A DNA stretch of 64,000 nt. Source: JBPOIC01 sp052034865 (GTDB lineage: Bacteria; UBA10199; JADFYH01). Both the position numbers and the translations under genes were made by a program. The notes beneath the pieces were generated by a model. It did no database searches and had not been told where the DNA came from. It saw only the letters and a program-made list of their open reading frames with translations. Location of the stretch: positions 98,428-162,427 of the forward strand of contig JBPOIC010000018.1 in assembly GCA_052034865.1 (NCBI GenBank), read 5' to 3'. Below, piece after piece: positions 43,640 to 51,729 of this stretch. Positions within the stretch are counted from its first letter, which is position 1. Every line of letters starts with the position of its first letter.

Positions 43640-45160
43640 TTATCCCAGCCGATATTGAATTGCCTCGGTCAATGAGGGGGTTGATATCATTTCTTCCTCA
43701 TTAAGATCCGCGATGGTTCTCGCTACCCGCAAGGTGCGATTGAATGCCCTGGCGGAGAGCTTTAGCCGCTGCATTGCCGCTTCCATGATCTTTAAATTTT
43801 TTTCATCCAGCGCACAGGTTTCCTGAATTGCACGAGGCCCCATCTGGGAATTAAAACAGAGGCCATAAGTCTTAAGCCTTGTCTGCTGCCTGGCATGGGT
43901 CATCATGACCCGATCACGAATGGCACTCGAGCTTTCCTCCTGTTTCTTATCCATCAGATCCTCAAATTTAACCGCGGGAACTTCGACGCGCAGATCGATG
44001 CGATCCAGCAGTGGGCCTGAGAGCTTGGTGCGATATTTTTGAAGCTGAAGCGGCGAGCATGTGCAGGAGGATTGAGGGTTGCCATAATGTCCGCACGGGC
44101 AAGGGTTCATCGCTGCAGCAAGTAAAAAGCGGGCGGGGTAGGTGATGCTTTGGGCGGCACGCGAAATCGTCACCTCTCCGCTTTCCAAAGGCTGGCGCAT
44201 CGATTCCAGAACACTGCGATGAAACTCCGTCAGTTCATCCAGAAACAAAACCCCGTTGTGGGCCAGAGAAACTTCGCCGGGTTTGGGATGGCTTCCACCG
44301 CCAATCAGTCCGGCATCAGAAATCGTATGATGGGGAGAACGAAAGGGACGATCTGTGATTAAAGAAGAGGTATTGGAAGTAAGTCCCATCAGACTATAAA
44401 CCTTGGTGGTAGTGAGGGATTCTTCAAACGTCATTGGAGGAATGATGCCTGGAAGACGCGAGGCCAGCATGGTTTTTCCAGTGCCTGGCGGACCGACCAG
44501 AAGAACGTTGTGAAATCCGGCCGCTGCAATCTCCAGCGCACGTTTGGCAAAGGTTTGCCCGCGAACTTCGCTGTAATCGGGAAGATCGTGAGTCGGAGTT
44601 TTTATTTTTCGAGGTTTTATTTCGGGTTTGGGAATGGGATTTCTCAGGGCAAAAAACTCAACGACCTGCGGAAGATTTTGAGCACCTAAAACTTCTATAT
44701 CAGAAATCACCGAGGCCTCAGCATGATTTTCGGCCGGAACAATGATACCTGCCATTTTCAGATCTCGGGCAAGGATCGCAATCGACAAAGCGCCGCGGAT
44801 ACGACGCAGTTTTCCGGTAAGAGACAGCTCTCCTACCAATAAATAATTTTTAATTTGTTCCTGTGAGACGAGGCCAGCTGCGCACAAGAGCCCAATGGCG
44901 AGCGGAAGATCGAAGGCCGTTCCTTCTTTTTTAATATCGGCGGGAGCAAGATTGATGGTGATTCGCCGATAGGGGAATTCGTATCCACAGGTATGGACGG
45001 CAGAGATAACGCGCTCTTTACTTTCTTTCACGGCGGATTCGGGAAGCCCGACCAGATTCCAGGTCGGAAGCCCGAGACTGATGTGGAGTTCAACATCGAT
45101 AGGATAGGCGTTGATCCCGATCAGACCTGCAGAGGTGACATGGCTTAAAAGCGAAGACAT
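43640..45160 (-). CDS. YifB family Mg-chelatase-like AAA ATPase (ComM-like)
   Basis: The protein has an N-terminal Lon-protease-like S5 fold region (INAYPIDVELHISLGLPTWN) and an AAA domain with Walker A VGPPGTGKTMLASRLPGI. Also seen are HNGVLFLDELTEFHRSVLE and the Zn-type AMNPCPCGHYGN, and a C-terminal Mg-chelatase domain. ComM-type members aid branch migration during natural transformation, in keeping with comEC in this window. I set the start at the ATG at 45160, where the family's HVTSAGLIG begins; an ATG ten codons earlier is in frame. No strong ribosome binding site favours either. Confidence 0.9.
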   Translation of the reverse strand: MSSLLSHVTSAGLIGINAYPIDVELHISLGLPTWNLVGLPESAVKESKERVISAVHTCGYEFPYRRITINLAPADIKKEGTAFDLPLAIGLLCAAGLVSQEQIKNYLLVGELSLTGKLRRIRGALSIAILARDLKMAGIIVPAENHAEASVISDIEVLGAQNLPQVVEFFALRNPIPKPEIKPRKIKTPTHDLPDYSEVRGQTFAKRALEIAAAGFHNVLLVGPPGTGKTMLASRLPGIIPPMTFEESLTTTKVYSLMGLTSNTSSLITDRPFRSPHHTISDAGLIGGGSHPKPGEVSLAHNGVLFLDELTEFHRSVLESMRQPLESGEVTISRAAQSITYPARFLLAAAMNPCPCGHYGNPQSSCTCSPLQLQKYRTKLSGPLLDRIDLRVEVPAVKFEDLMDKKQEESSSAIRDRVMMTHARQQTRLKTYGLCFNSQMGPRAIQETCALDEKNLKIMEAAMQRLKLSARAFNRTLRVARTIADLNEEEMISTPSLTEAIQYRLG

Positions 45161-45225
45161 GAGGCTTTGAAAAAGCAAAGAAAGTGCCATCGGAAATTCA
45201 GACGAATGAAAAGATTGATTTGTCA

Positions 45226-45294
45226 GTCTGAATGTTCAGACGGAGATGATCTCCGTTGAAGACGGAGGATTCTCGAGTGGGAGTCCTCCGTCTG
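45226..45294. repeat. Three consecutive palindromes including a dispersed 17-mer
   Basis: GTCTGAATGTTCAGAC (45226-45241), CGGAGATGATCTCCG (45241-45255) and AGACGGAGGA...TCCTCCGTCT (45260-45294, loop with CTCGAG) follow each other directly. GGGAGTCCTCCGTCTGA is exactly repeated at 5300-5316. In the 782-base gap 45191-45972 this is the part nearest yifB; the remainder holds the motif pair and sigma-54 element, and no gene. Confidence 0.6.
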
Positions 45295-45437
45295 AAAGAT
45301 AAATTAGCTAACAATTTGAGATTATTAAAAAATTATAATGGAATAGAGCGGAAGTCATGCTTGTGATTTTAACATTCATGGAAAGAAACGCAGAGGGGAT
45401 GAACGAGAAAAAAAGTAAGAAGAGATTAAAAAGGAAG

Positions 45438-45485
45438 GGTCCGATAAGCGGTCATTTATCCGGAGAGAGTTCGATTTCCGGACGA
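45438..45485. promoter_or_regulatory. Motif pair (shared upstream element, copy c)
   Basis: GTTCGATTTCCGGACGA (45469-45485) matches CGTTCGATTTTCGGAC with one core change; GGTCCGATAAGCGGTC (45438-45453) is a weaker inverted partner. CCGATAA and TTTATCCGG around 45441-45463 also pair. It lies about 400 bases upstream of the sigma-54 element of the radical SAM operon, further than in the other copies. Confidence 0.5.
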
Positions 45486-45888
45486 ATCAGGACTTAGATA
45501 AATCTGAAAAATTTAAGGGAAGAGAGCTCTGTATTAATCAGACACTTTTTATAAGGTTATGGCTCTCTAAAAATATTTCTGTCTCGGTGAGACGATTGAA
45601 TTCTTACCAGGATTTTCTCAAATCGCTTCCTGTTCATAACGTTCAGCTGCATGTGCCCCCATCATCCTCTACAACCCTTTCCCTCTAATGGACATTCTTT
45701 CCACAACTCATATTTATCCCGCCGGAAATTTTTTCCTACATTTTGGATTATCTTTATAAAATCCTGAACTCTTCAAAGCTCCTTTAGACAGGTAAATCCC
45801 TGAGAAAAATTAAATAAACCCTTTGATCATAATAGCTTATCTCATCCTGATGGCTCGCAAAGATGGGCTGAAATTTTGAGCCCAGAAC

Positions 45889-45904
45889 AGGCATGTCGAT
45901 TGCA
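45889..45904 (+). promoter_or_regulatory. Putative sigma-54 promoter for the radical SAM operon
   Basis: AGGCATGTCGATTGCA has the exact GG-N10-GC spacing and a perfect TTGCA -12 box, with two mismatches in the -24 box. Transcription would start near 45915, giving a leader of about 58 bases before the ATG at 45973. Confidence 0.55.
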
Positions 45905-45972
45905 CGATATAGGCCGATCTCAACATTTCTCATCCACCAGCGTAGCTATGATTCTCTTTTTAAGGAGATGGA

Positions 45973-47796
45973 ATGAATCTTACGATCCAAACTAAATCCC
46001 TTCAAAATCCCAAACCAACCCCGTCTTCAAAGCCTGTTCACGTCGCCTTCGTGAACATGCCCGCCCGTTGGATTGCCAAAGAAGAATACATCACCAAAGA
46101 AAGTAAGCTTCTCGATATCCCTTTCGGTCTTCCCTTAGGCATCCTCTATCTTTCTTCCTATCTTAAAAAATACAATCAGGGAGGTTTGGGAAAAGTCGCC
46201 TGCATCGATTATCAAACGCACATGCGTGAATCCTACCACTATGAAAGTTGCGAGGATTACATCTCTAAAGTTGCTGAAAATTCTTTGGATTTTGAACCCG
46301 ACGTGATTGCCTTCTCAGTCATGTTTTCCACCGCTCATTATTTCGCCCTCAAGGCTGCCGCCCACCTCAAACAAAAATGGCCGAATGCCGTGATTATTTT
46401 CGGAGGGATGCATTCCTCCAATGCCGCCGAGCGTCTGCTGGCAGATTCGAACGTCGATTACGTTTGCAAAGGAGAAGGGGAGGAGGCCTTTACGGCCTTT
46501 GTCGATCACTTCCATTCACCTGAAAAAAGAAACGCGATCAAAGGGATTTATAACAAAGAACAAATCGCTCAACCGGGTCTAAAACCTATCACCGATTACA
46601 TTGCTGATTTAGATAAGGTTCCGCTTCCTGATTGGGATTTGCTCGACATGGAATCTTACATCCGTCAGGCAACTCGCATGCGCCGGTTTGAATATGATGA
46701 GGACGTGCTCTTCGAGAAGAGGGCCGTCATTATGATGACCTCACGCGGCTGTCCTTTCCGTTGCACGTTTTGCGCCTCGCACACCGTACATGGGCGCAGC
46801 ATGCGCTATCGATCTGTTGAAAACGTGATGGAAGAAATGCGCCTCATCCACAAAAAATTTAAGGTCAACGTTTTTGCCTTCGAAGATGACATGTTCGTGT
46901 GCAGTCGAAAACAGGCCGAAGAGCTTTTGCGTGAATTCATCAAATTAAAAAATGAAGTCGAAGGCTTTGAGATTATCTTTCCCAACGCCTTGAGTGTGAA
47001 CGCCACCACGCATGAGATCATCGATTTGATGAAAGAAGCCGGGATGAAAATGGTGAATATCGCCATCGAGTCTGGCTCACCCTATGTGCAGGAGCACATC
47101 GTGAAAAAAGGAGTTCATTTGGGAAAGGCCAAAAAGATGGTCGCGTATTTGAGAAGTTTGGGAATCATCACGCGCACGGGCTTTATCATTGGATTTCCGG
47201 GTGAGACTAAAGAGATGATTGAAGAAACGATTCGCTACATTCACGAGATTGATGCAGACTGGTCCAACATCAACATTGCAGCTCCCTTGGTGGGATCTGA
47301 AATGTACGAACAGTTTGCCACCATGGAAGTCCTGCCGCCCGATGAAATCATGTGGGATAAAGATTTTGATAAGGATCGAAAAGATCGTGAAATTTCCACG
47401 ATGATTGCGCGGCAGTTCGATACCAAAGAAGTGAGTGCTATCGAGCTGTGCGAGATCCACTACAAAGCCAATCTGGAAGTGAATTTTTTAAATAACGTCA
47501 ATTTGCGCGAAGGGAAGTTTGCTCAGGCCGAGCGGTTGTTTGAAGGAATTACCCGCGAATACCCTTTCCATCTTTTTGGATGGTGGGGACGCATGGTTGC
47601 CTTCGAGGGGATGGACAATCATGAAAAAGCGGATGAAATTCGGCAAACAATGCGAGACCTTATCGAGAACGATCCCAAGGCCAGTCGCATGTATGAGAAG
47701 TATGGGTATCTTCTGCCGGATTTTGAAAAGCCTTCGTCTTTTATTGCATCTAAGGGAGAATTTTTACCCGGAGGATGGGGAATGGTGCGTTTTTAA
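45973..47796 (+). CDS. B12-binding-domain radical SAM protein
   Basis: The 607-residue enzyme belongs to the cobalamin-binding radical SAM group, which includes methylases, cyclases and oxidoreductases acting on natural products and lipids. The N-terminal part has the B12-type pattern IIFGGMHSSNAAERLLADS followed by VDYVCKGEGEEAF. The radical SAM cluster is C260-x3-C264-x2-C267 (RGCPFRCTFCASH). A C-terminal domain of about 120 residues includes HLFGWWGRMVAFEGMDNHEK. The lower-axial His motif for tight cobalamin binding (DxHxxG) is not obvious in the first domain. AAGGAG precedes the ATG. It is the first gene of an operon with a TylF-like methyltransferase and a PhyH-type dioxygenase. Confidence 0.87.
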   Translation: MNLTIQTKSLQNPKPTPSSKPVHVAFVNMPARWIAKEEYITKESKLLDIPFGLPLGILYLSSYLKKYNQGGLGKVACIDYQTHMRESYHYESCEDYISKVAENSLDFEPDVIAFSVMFSTAHYFALKAAAHLKQKWPNAVIIFGGMHSSNAAERLLADSNVDYVCKGEGEEAFTAFVDHFHSPEKRNAIKGIYNKEQIAQPGLKPITDYIADLDKVPLPDWDLLDMESYIRQATRMRRFEYDEDVLFEKRAVIMMTSRGCPFRCTFCASHTVHGRSMRYRSVENVMEEMRLIHKKFKVNVFAFEDDMFVCSRKQAEELLREFIKLKNEVEGFEIIFPNALSVNATTHEIIDLMKEAGMKMVNIAIESGSPYVQEHIVKKGVHLGKAKKMVAYLRSLGIITRTGFIIGFPGETKEMIEETIRYIHEIDADWSNINIAAPLVGSEMYEQFATMEVLPPDEIMWDKDFDKDRKDREISTMIARQFDTKEVSAIELCEIHYKANLEVNFLNNVNLREGKFAQAERLFEGITREYPFHLFGWWGRMVAFEGMDNHEKADEIRQTMRDLIENDPKASRMYEKYGYLLPDFEKPSSFIASKGEFLPGGWGMVRF

Positions 47797-47874
47797 TTAG
47801 GCAAAAGAGTTTGGATATCAGTACAATTCGCGCTCCTTCAATTCATCACACCTTTAAAATAGAAAGCAGGAATT

Positions 47875-48663
47875 ATGAGTGACAAATTTGATCACGTCCC
47901 CAAAAACGATGACAACCTCAGAAATTCCATTGAGTTAAAATACGCCGAGAAAGTTGAGGAACATTACAAGCGCTGCTCCGGAAATTTCTCTCAAAAAATG
48001 CAAAGCTTTCCCCGCTTTGTTTCCCGCCAGCAGCAGGCGATTTATTTATTCAAATGGGAATTGTTTAAAGAGATTCTAAATGTGCACGGTTCCATCGCGG
48101 AGTTCGGTGTGTTTATGGGCTCCGGAGTTTTTTCCTTCGCTTCCTTCTCTTCTATTTTGGAACCCTTCAACTATCAGCGAAAAATCATTGGCTTTGATAC
48201 CTATGAAGGATTTGGCGACATTGCTCCAAGCGACGTGGTCACCAAAGACCACTCGGCTCTTTTACAAAAAGGAGGATTTTATGTCTCCGACTCGATGTAT
48301 GAAGAACTGAAAGAATGCGCTGAAATTTTCGATTTGAATCGCCCCATTGGTCATGTCCAGAAACTGGAATTTGTAAAAGGAAACATCTTCAACACACTTC
48401 CTGCCTATCTCGAAAAAAATCCCCACCTGCTTTTATCGCTTTTGTATCTGGACATGGATATTTACGAACCCACAAAATTTGCTCTGGAAAAACTTTACGA
48501 ACGTGTCGTCCCCGGCGGCATCATTGCTTTCGACGAGCTGAACAACCCGGGGTGGCCTGGAGAAACCAAGGCCTTTTTGGAATTCTTTTTAGGAAAGAGC
48601 GGGAAGTTAAAAAAATGCTCTTTTGAACCCCTACGTTGTTATTTTGTGAAAGGAGAAAACTGA
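47875..48663 (+). CDS. TylF/MycF-family O-methyltransferase
   Basis: Members methylate sugar hydroxyls of macrolides or surface glycans with S-adenosylmethionine. The 262-residue protein has AEFGVFMGSGVFSFASF as the SAM loop near residue 74, KIIGFDTYEGFGDIAPSD, and YLDMDIYEPTKFALEKL. The Mg-binding region GGIIAFDELNNPGWPGET is near residue 214. The radical SAM gene ends about 80 bases upstream; the next gene overlaps the stop as TGATG, so the two are translationally coupled. Confidence 0.88.
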   Translation: MSDKFDHVPKNDDNLRNSIELKYAEKVEEHYKRCSGNFSQKMQSFPRFVSRQQQAIYLFKWELFKEILNVHGSIAEFGVFMGSGVFSFASFSSILEPFNYQRKIIGFDTYEGFGDIAPSDVVTKDHSALLQKGGFYVSDSMYEELKECAEIFDLNRPIGHVQKLEFVKGNIFNTLPAYLEKNPHLLLSLLYLDMDIYEPTKFALEKLYERVVPGGIIAFDELNNPGWPGETKAFLEFFLGKSGKLKKCSFEPLRCYFVKGEN

Positions 48664-49415
48664 TGGACACGCAATTTGAAAAAGACGGCTATAAAGTGTT
48701 CCGAGGCTATGAGCATATATTTGCTCCACTTCGGGATAAACTCGAATCCTTGTTTCAGGATGTCTTCCCCGATATTCCTTCGATTGAAGAGAGTGAGGCC
48801 TTCGGGGATTTTCTCACAGACCAATATCAAAAAAACCGCGATCAGGTTTTAATGGTTTATGATGTCTTTGATCGCACGTTTGAAATGCTTTCTGCGTGTT
48901 CTCATCCTGATCTGAAAAAGGCATTAAATTCCATTGGCGTTGAATCTCCGGTCATCTCAAGTTATCCCACCTGGCGTTTAGATCTTTCCAACAATCCACC
49001 CGATCGCTGGTTTGCCTGGCATCAGGATAAATACCATGAAAATTTTGCGGACAATAACATCACCTGTTGGGTGCCTTTAAATCCAGTAGGCGCAAAAACA
49101 AAAAACAGCACGCTGGTTTTTAAGAAGGGGAGTCACATCAACGGTGTGTATCGCTACGGAAAAAATAAATTTGATATCACCGATAGTCGCATTCATCTTT
49201 TTCCGGAGATTGATCTGGATTTAAATTTTGGGGATTTTGTGATGTTTAACAGTCTGGTGGTGCATCGCAGTGGGATTATCACCGAAAGACCCGGCATGCG
49301 CCTGTCGCTTCAGTTCCGCTACGATGACATTCAGGATCCAACCTATAAACAGTTAGGATGGCCAAGAAACTTTAGAATTACCGATTCTGTCGATCAGGAA
49401 AGGTACGGAATTTAA
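48663..49415 (+). CDS. PhyH-family Fe(II)/2-oxoglutarate dioxygenase
   Basis: The protein has the phytanoyl-CoA dioxygenase fold. Iron ligands are H120 and D122 in WHQDKYHENF and H201 in VVHRSGIIT, with an Arg about 12 residues later (GMRLSLQFRY) as the 2-oxoglutarate ligand. The start at 48663 shares its A with the stop of the methyltransferase and has GGAG upstream; an earlier in-frame start would lie within that gene. Such enzymes hydroxylate or halogenate small molecules or lipids. Together with the two genes before it, it suggests three-step tailoring of one product. Confidence 0.85.
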   Translation: MDTQFEKDGYKVFRGYEHIFAPLRDKLESLFQDVFPDIPSIEESEAFGDFLTDQYQKNRDQVLMVYDVFDRTFEMLSACSHPDLKKALNSIGVESPVISSYPTWRLDLSNNPPDRWFAWHQDKYHENFADNNITCWVPLNPVGAKTKNSTLVFKKGSHINGVYRYGKNKFDITDSRIHLFPEIDLDLNFGDFVMFNSLVVHRSGIITERPGMRLSLQFRYDDIQDPTYKQLGWPRNFRITDSVDQERYGI

Positions 49416-49434
49416 TTCGAACATTATTCAAAGT

Positions 49435-49470
49435 AAAAAAGGGACAGAATCATTCTGTCCCTTTTTTTAT
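49435..49470. terminator. Bidirectional Rho-independent terminator
   Basis: AAAAAAGGGACAGAAT-C-ATTCTGTCCCTTTTTTT: a perfect stem flanked by A and T tracts. It closes the radical SAM operon on the plus strand and the gene ending at 49490 on the minus strand. Confidence 0.93.
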
Positions 49471-49489
49471 GGGTGCGAATAAATATAGT

Positions 49490-49984
49490 TTAGCTGGTTG
49501 GAGGAGAAGACTGAGTTTGCAGATCTTTCGGACGGAAAAGACCTACAAAAACGGCAGCACCCCTGAAGACAGGATCTGCAGCCAGTGCAGCAACAAAATT
49601 TTTTGCAACTTTTACTAAGGCATCTTTTGCGATCGCTTGATAAACAGCTCCACTGACAACACCAGTGGCAATGACTTTTGTGGAGGGGTCAGGTATTTCC
49701 GAAGTTACAGGTTCTTCTGCAGGAGAAGGTTCTCCATTTCCAGTAATTCTTCCATTGTCTCGGCATACCAGCTCAGTATTGTTATAAAAGTACTTTCCCA
49801 TAGAGAAAACCGTGAGAGGACTTATGCTATTGGCAGCAACACTAGTTGCAAACTTTGAGCAATAGTTGGCAGATTTGATTTCATCTTTTGTTCTTCCTGC
49901 CATGGTGCAGCTAACTTCTGCGACTTTGATGCAAGCATTATAAGCTGCAATTTCCAATCCGCCTTTTATAATCCCTTTAAACAT
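49490..49984 (-). CDS. Small hypothetical protein with hydrophobic ends
   Basis: The 164-residue product is unrecognised. It contains four Cys in the first half (NACIKVAEVSCTMAG, ANYCSKF, ELVCRD), a Pro/Glu-rich linker near residues 85-100, and a hydrophobic C-terminal part (VVSGAVYQAIAKDALVKVAK, GAAVFVGLF). No standard signal peptide is present. A GGAGA site precedes the ATG. It ends at the bidirectional terminator of the radical SAM operon; there is no evidence for a functional link. Confidence 0.6.
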   Translation of the reverse strand: MFKGIIKGGLEIAAYNACIKVAEVSCTMAGRTKDEIKSANYCSKFATSVAANSISPLTVFSMGKYFYNNTELVCRDNGRITGNGEPSPAEEPVTSEIPDPSTKVIATGVVSGAVYQAIAKDALVKVAKNFVAALAADPVFRGAAVFVGLFRPKDLQTQSSPPTS

Positions 49985-50013
49985 TTTCTTTCTCCTTGTT
50001 TGTGATTCAAGAA

Positions 50014-50035
50014 AACCGATCTCCCCAAATCGGTT
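50014..50035. promoter_or_regulatory. Small perfect inverted repeat in a gene leader
   Basis: AACCGAT-CTCCCCAA-ATCGGTT lies about 30 bases upstream of the ATG at 49984 (minus strand), before its ribosome binding site. It may be an operator or an mRNA hairpin. Confidence 0.4.
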
Positions 50036-50212
50036 CTAAGGGTATTATCGGAAGGTTAAAAAAAATGTTGCTAGCGAGGGAGCAGTTTTTAAAAAAAAGT
50101 TAATCAGATTATGAGAGCTAAGGATTCCGGTGAAAGGGAGGGCAGAAGGGCAACAATTTCGTCTTTGCGAGCGACCGAAGGGAGCGAAGCAATCCCGTAG
50201 GTGCAATTTTCC

Positions 50213-50239
50213 TGTAGGGGCAACGCATGCGTTGCCCTT
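50213..50239. repeat. REP palindrome, CAACGCATGCGTTG variant
   Basis: CTGTAGGGGCAACGCATGCGTTGCCCTTC is the variant with the CAACGCATGCGTTG stem also seen at 35221-35244. Just upstream, CTTTGCGAGCGACCGAAGGG at 50163-50182 is another structured, repeat-like sequence (pairing of GCGAGC and GGGAGCGAAGC). Confidence 0.7.
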
Positions 50240-50269
50240 CGAAAATCAGAATTCAGAATCTAGAAGGAA

Positions 50270-50369
50270 ATTCCTCCCCTTTGTAAGGGGAGGTTCGGTG
50301 GGGTAGAAAATAAAACCTCATCCAATTTGCTCTACCCTCCCTGGCCCTCCCTTACAAAAGGGAGGGAAT
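50270..50369. mobile_element. MITE-like element of about 100 bases with 37-base imperfect inverted ends
   Basis: The left end ATTCCTCCCCTTTGTAAGGG continuing to GGTAG at 50306, and the right end from CTACCCTCCC at 50332 to GGGAGGGAAT, are imperfect inverted copies. Each end is itself a hairpin (CCTCCCCTTTGTAAGGGGAGG on the left, similar on the right). The core of about 25 bases is A/T-rich. No coding capacity. Confidence 0.6.
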
Positions 50370-50416
50370 CGATCCAAAACCCATCCCAAATAACAAAGTC
50401 GCGTAAGGTAATCCCT

Positions 50417-51595
50417 TTACCCCTTAATCTTAAGGCTCTCCCAGACTTTTCCTTTCATGCCGACCAAAAGGCAGGCCAGTGCAAAAAGAAGGGCGGCCAC
50501 ACGGAAGGGCGCAGGTTTTATATGATCGTAGAGAAAACCTGCGGTGACAGGGGCAAAAATGCGGGCGAGGCTGCCGGCGGATTGATAGGTTCCCATCGTG
50601 ATTCCCTGAATTTCTTCACTCACGCTCCGCGAAGCAAGGCTGGAAATCGAAGGATTGGTAATCGCAAATCCAATCCCATTAAAAAGAAGGATGATGACGA
50701 AGGTCTGAAGTGAAAAAGTAAAGGTTGAAAGCAAAAGGGTAATAGCCATGAGGCCGGTTCCAATGAGCGTCAGTCGAACTTCGCCATATTTGGGAACGAG
50801 CTTGCGAATCCCCCCTCCCTGAATTAAAACCATGATCAATCCCATCATTCCCAAAATCGTGCCAGAGCCACGGGCATCCAGCTCAAAAAAATCCTTCATA
50901 TAAAATGCAAATGCGGTTTCGAGTTGTCCGAAAGCAAACGTGACAATGAAAAATATAAGGATCGCAAGTCCTGCCTGAGGATTTCCAAGAATCTTCCGCT
51001 TAAGATCCCAGCTTGCATGTGAACGATGTTCTTTGCGAATCTGATGGGTGGTTTCTGGCTCTTTCAGGCGAAGATAGGCGAAGATGAAATTCGCCATCGA
51101 CAGGCATCCCGCTGCATAAGCCGCCATCCCATAACCCCACTGCGAAAGCACGGCACCTAAAAAAGGTCCCATTGTAAATCCCAATCCAAACCCGGCACCA
51201 ATAAGTCCCATTCCTTTTGCGCGATCTTTAGGAGAAGTGACATCTGCGATATAGGCCGAGGCCGCCGAGATGTTTGCCCCAAAAATTCCCGCGAGAGTTC
51301 TTCCGATGAAAAGCCAAAGTAGCGAAGAAGCCTGTCCTAAAATAAACATCGAAAGTCCCACGCCTAAAATACTTAAGAGGATGATAGGGCGTCGTCCGTA
51401 TCGATCAGAAAGTCGACCCCAAAACGGAGAGAAAAAAAACTGCATGGTGGAATAAGAGGCCATTAAAAATCCGAGGGTGGTCCCGGAGGCTCCGTAGGAT
51501 TTGGCGTAAAGAGGAAGATTGGGAATGATAATCCCAAAACCCAAAAGATCGATAAAGACGACGAGGAAGATAATGAAGAGGGGGCTTTTTTTCAT
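50417..51595 (-). CDS. MFS transporter, TetA/DHA1-like
   Basis: The 392-residue protein has 12 predicted membrane segments. The DHA1 drug-exporter motifs are seen: FLVVFIDLLGFGIIIPNLPL at the N-terminus and GRLSDRYGRRPIIL (motif A) near residue 60, plus GLIGAGFGLGFTMGPFLGA (motif C) near residue 135. It probably expels a drug-like or lipophilic compound with protons. Substrate unknown. It is divergent from the aminotransferase gene. Confidence 0.88.
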   Translation of the reverse strand: MKKSPLFIIFLVVFIDLLGFGIIIPNLPLYAKSYGASGTTLGFLMASYSTMQFFFSPFWGRLSDRYGRRPIILLSILGVGLSMFILGQASSLLWLFIGRTLAGIFGANISAASAYIADVTSPKDRAKGMGLIGAGFGLGFTMGPFLGAVLSQWGYGMAAYAAGCLSMANFIFAYLRLKEPETTHQIRKEHRSHASWDLKRKILGNPQAGLAILIFFIVTFAFGQLETAFAFYMKDFFELDARGSGTILGMMGLIMVLIQGGGIRKLVPKYGEVRLTLIGTGLMAITLLLSTFTFSLQTFVIILLFNGIGFAITNPSISSLASRSVSEEIQGITMGTYQSAGSLARIFAPVTAGFLYDHIKPAPFRVAALLFALACLLVGMKGKVWESLKIKG

Positions 51596-51729
51596 AGATG
51601 CCGAACTGTATATTTCACTGAATTAAAAAAATAAAGACTCTGAAACCATTCTGAATATTTCTTTTTGACACTCATTGTGATTAGATCGTAACTCAATTTT
51701 TTAACTTAATTGACTACCTAAAATGCCCT

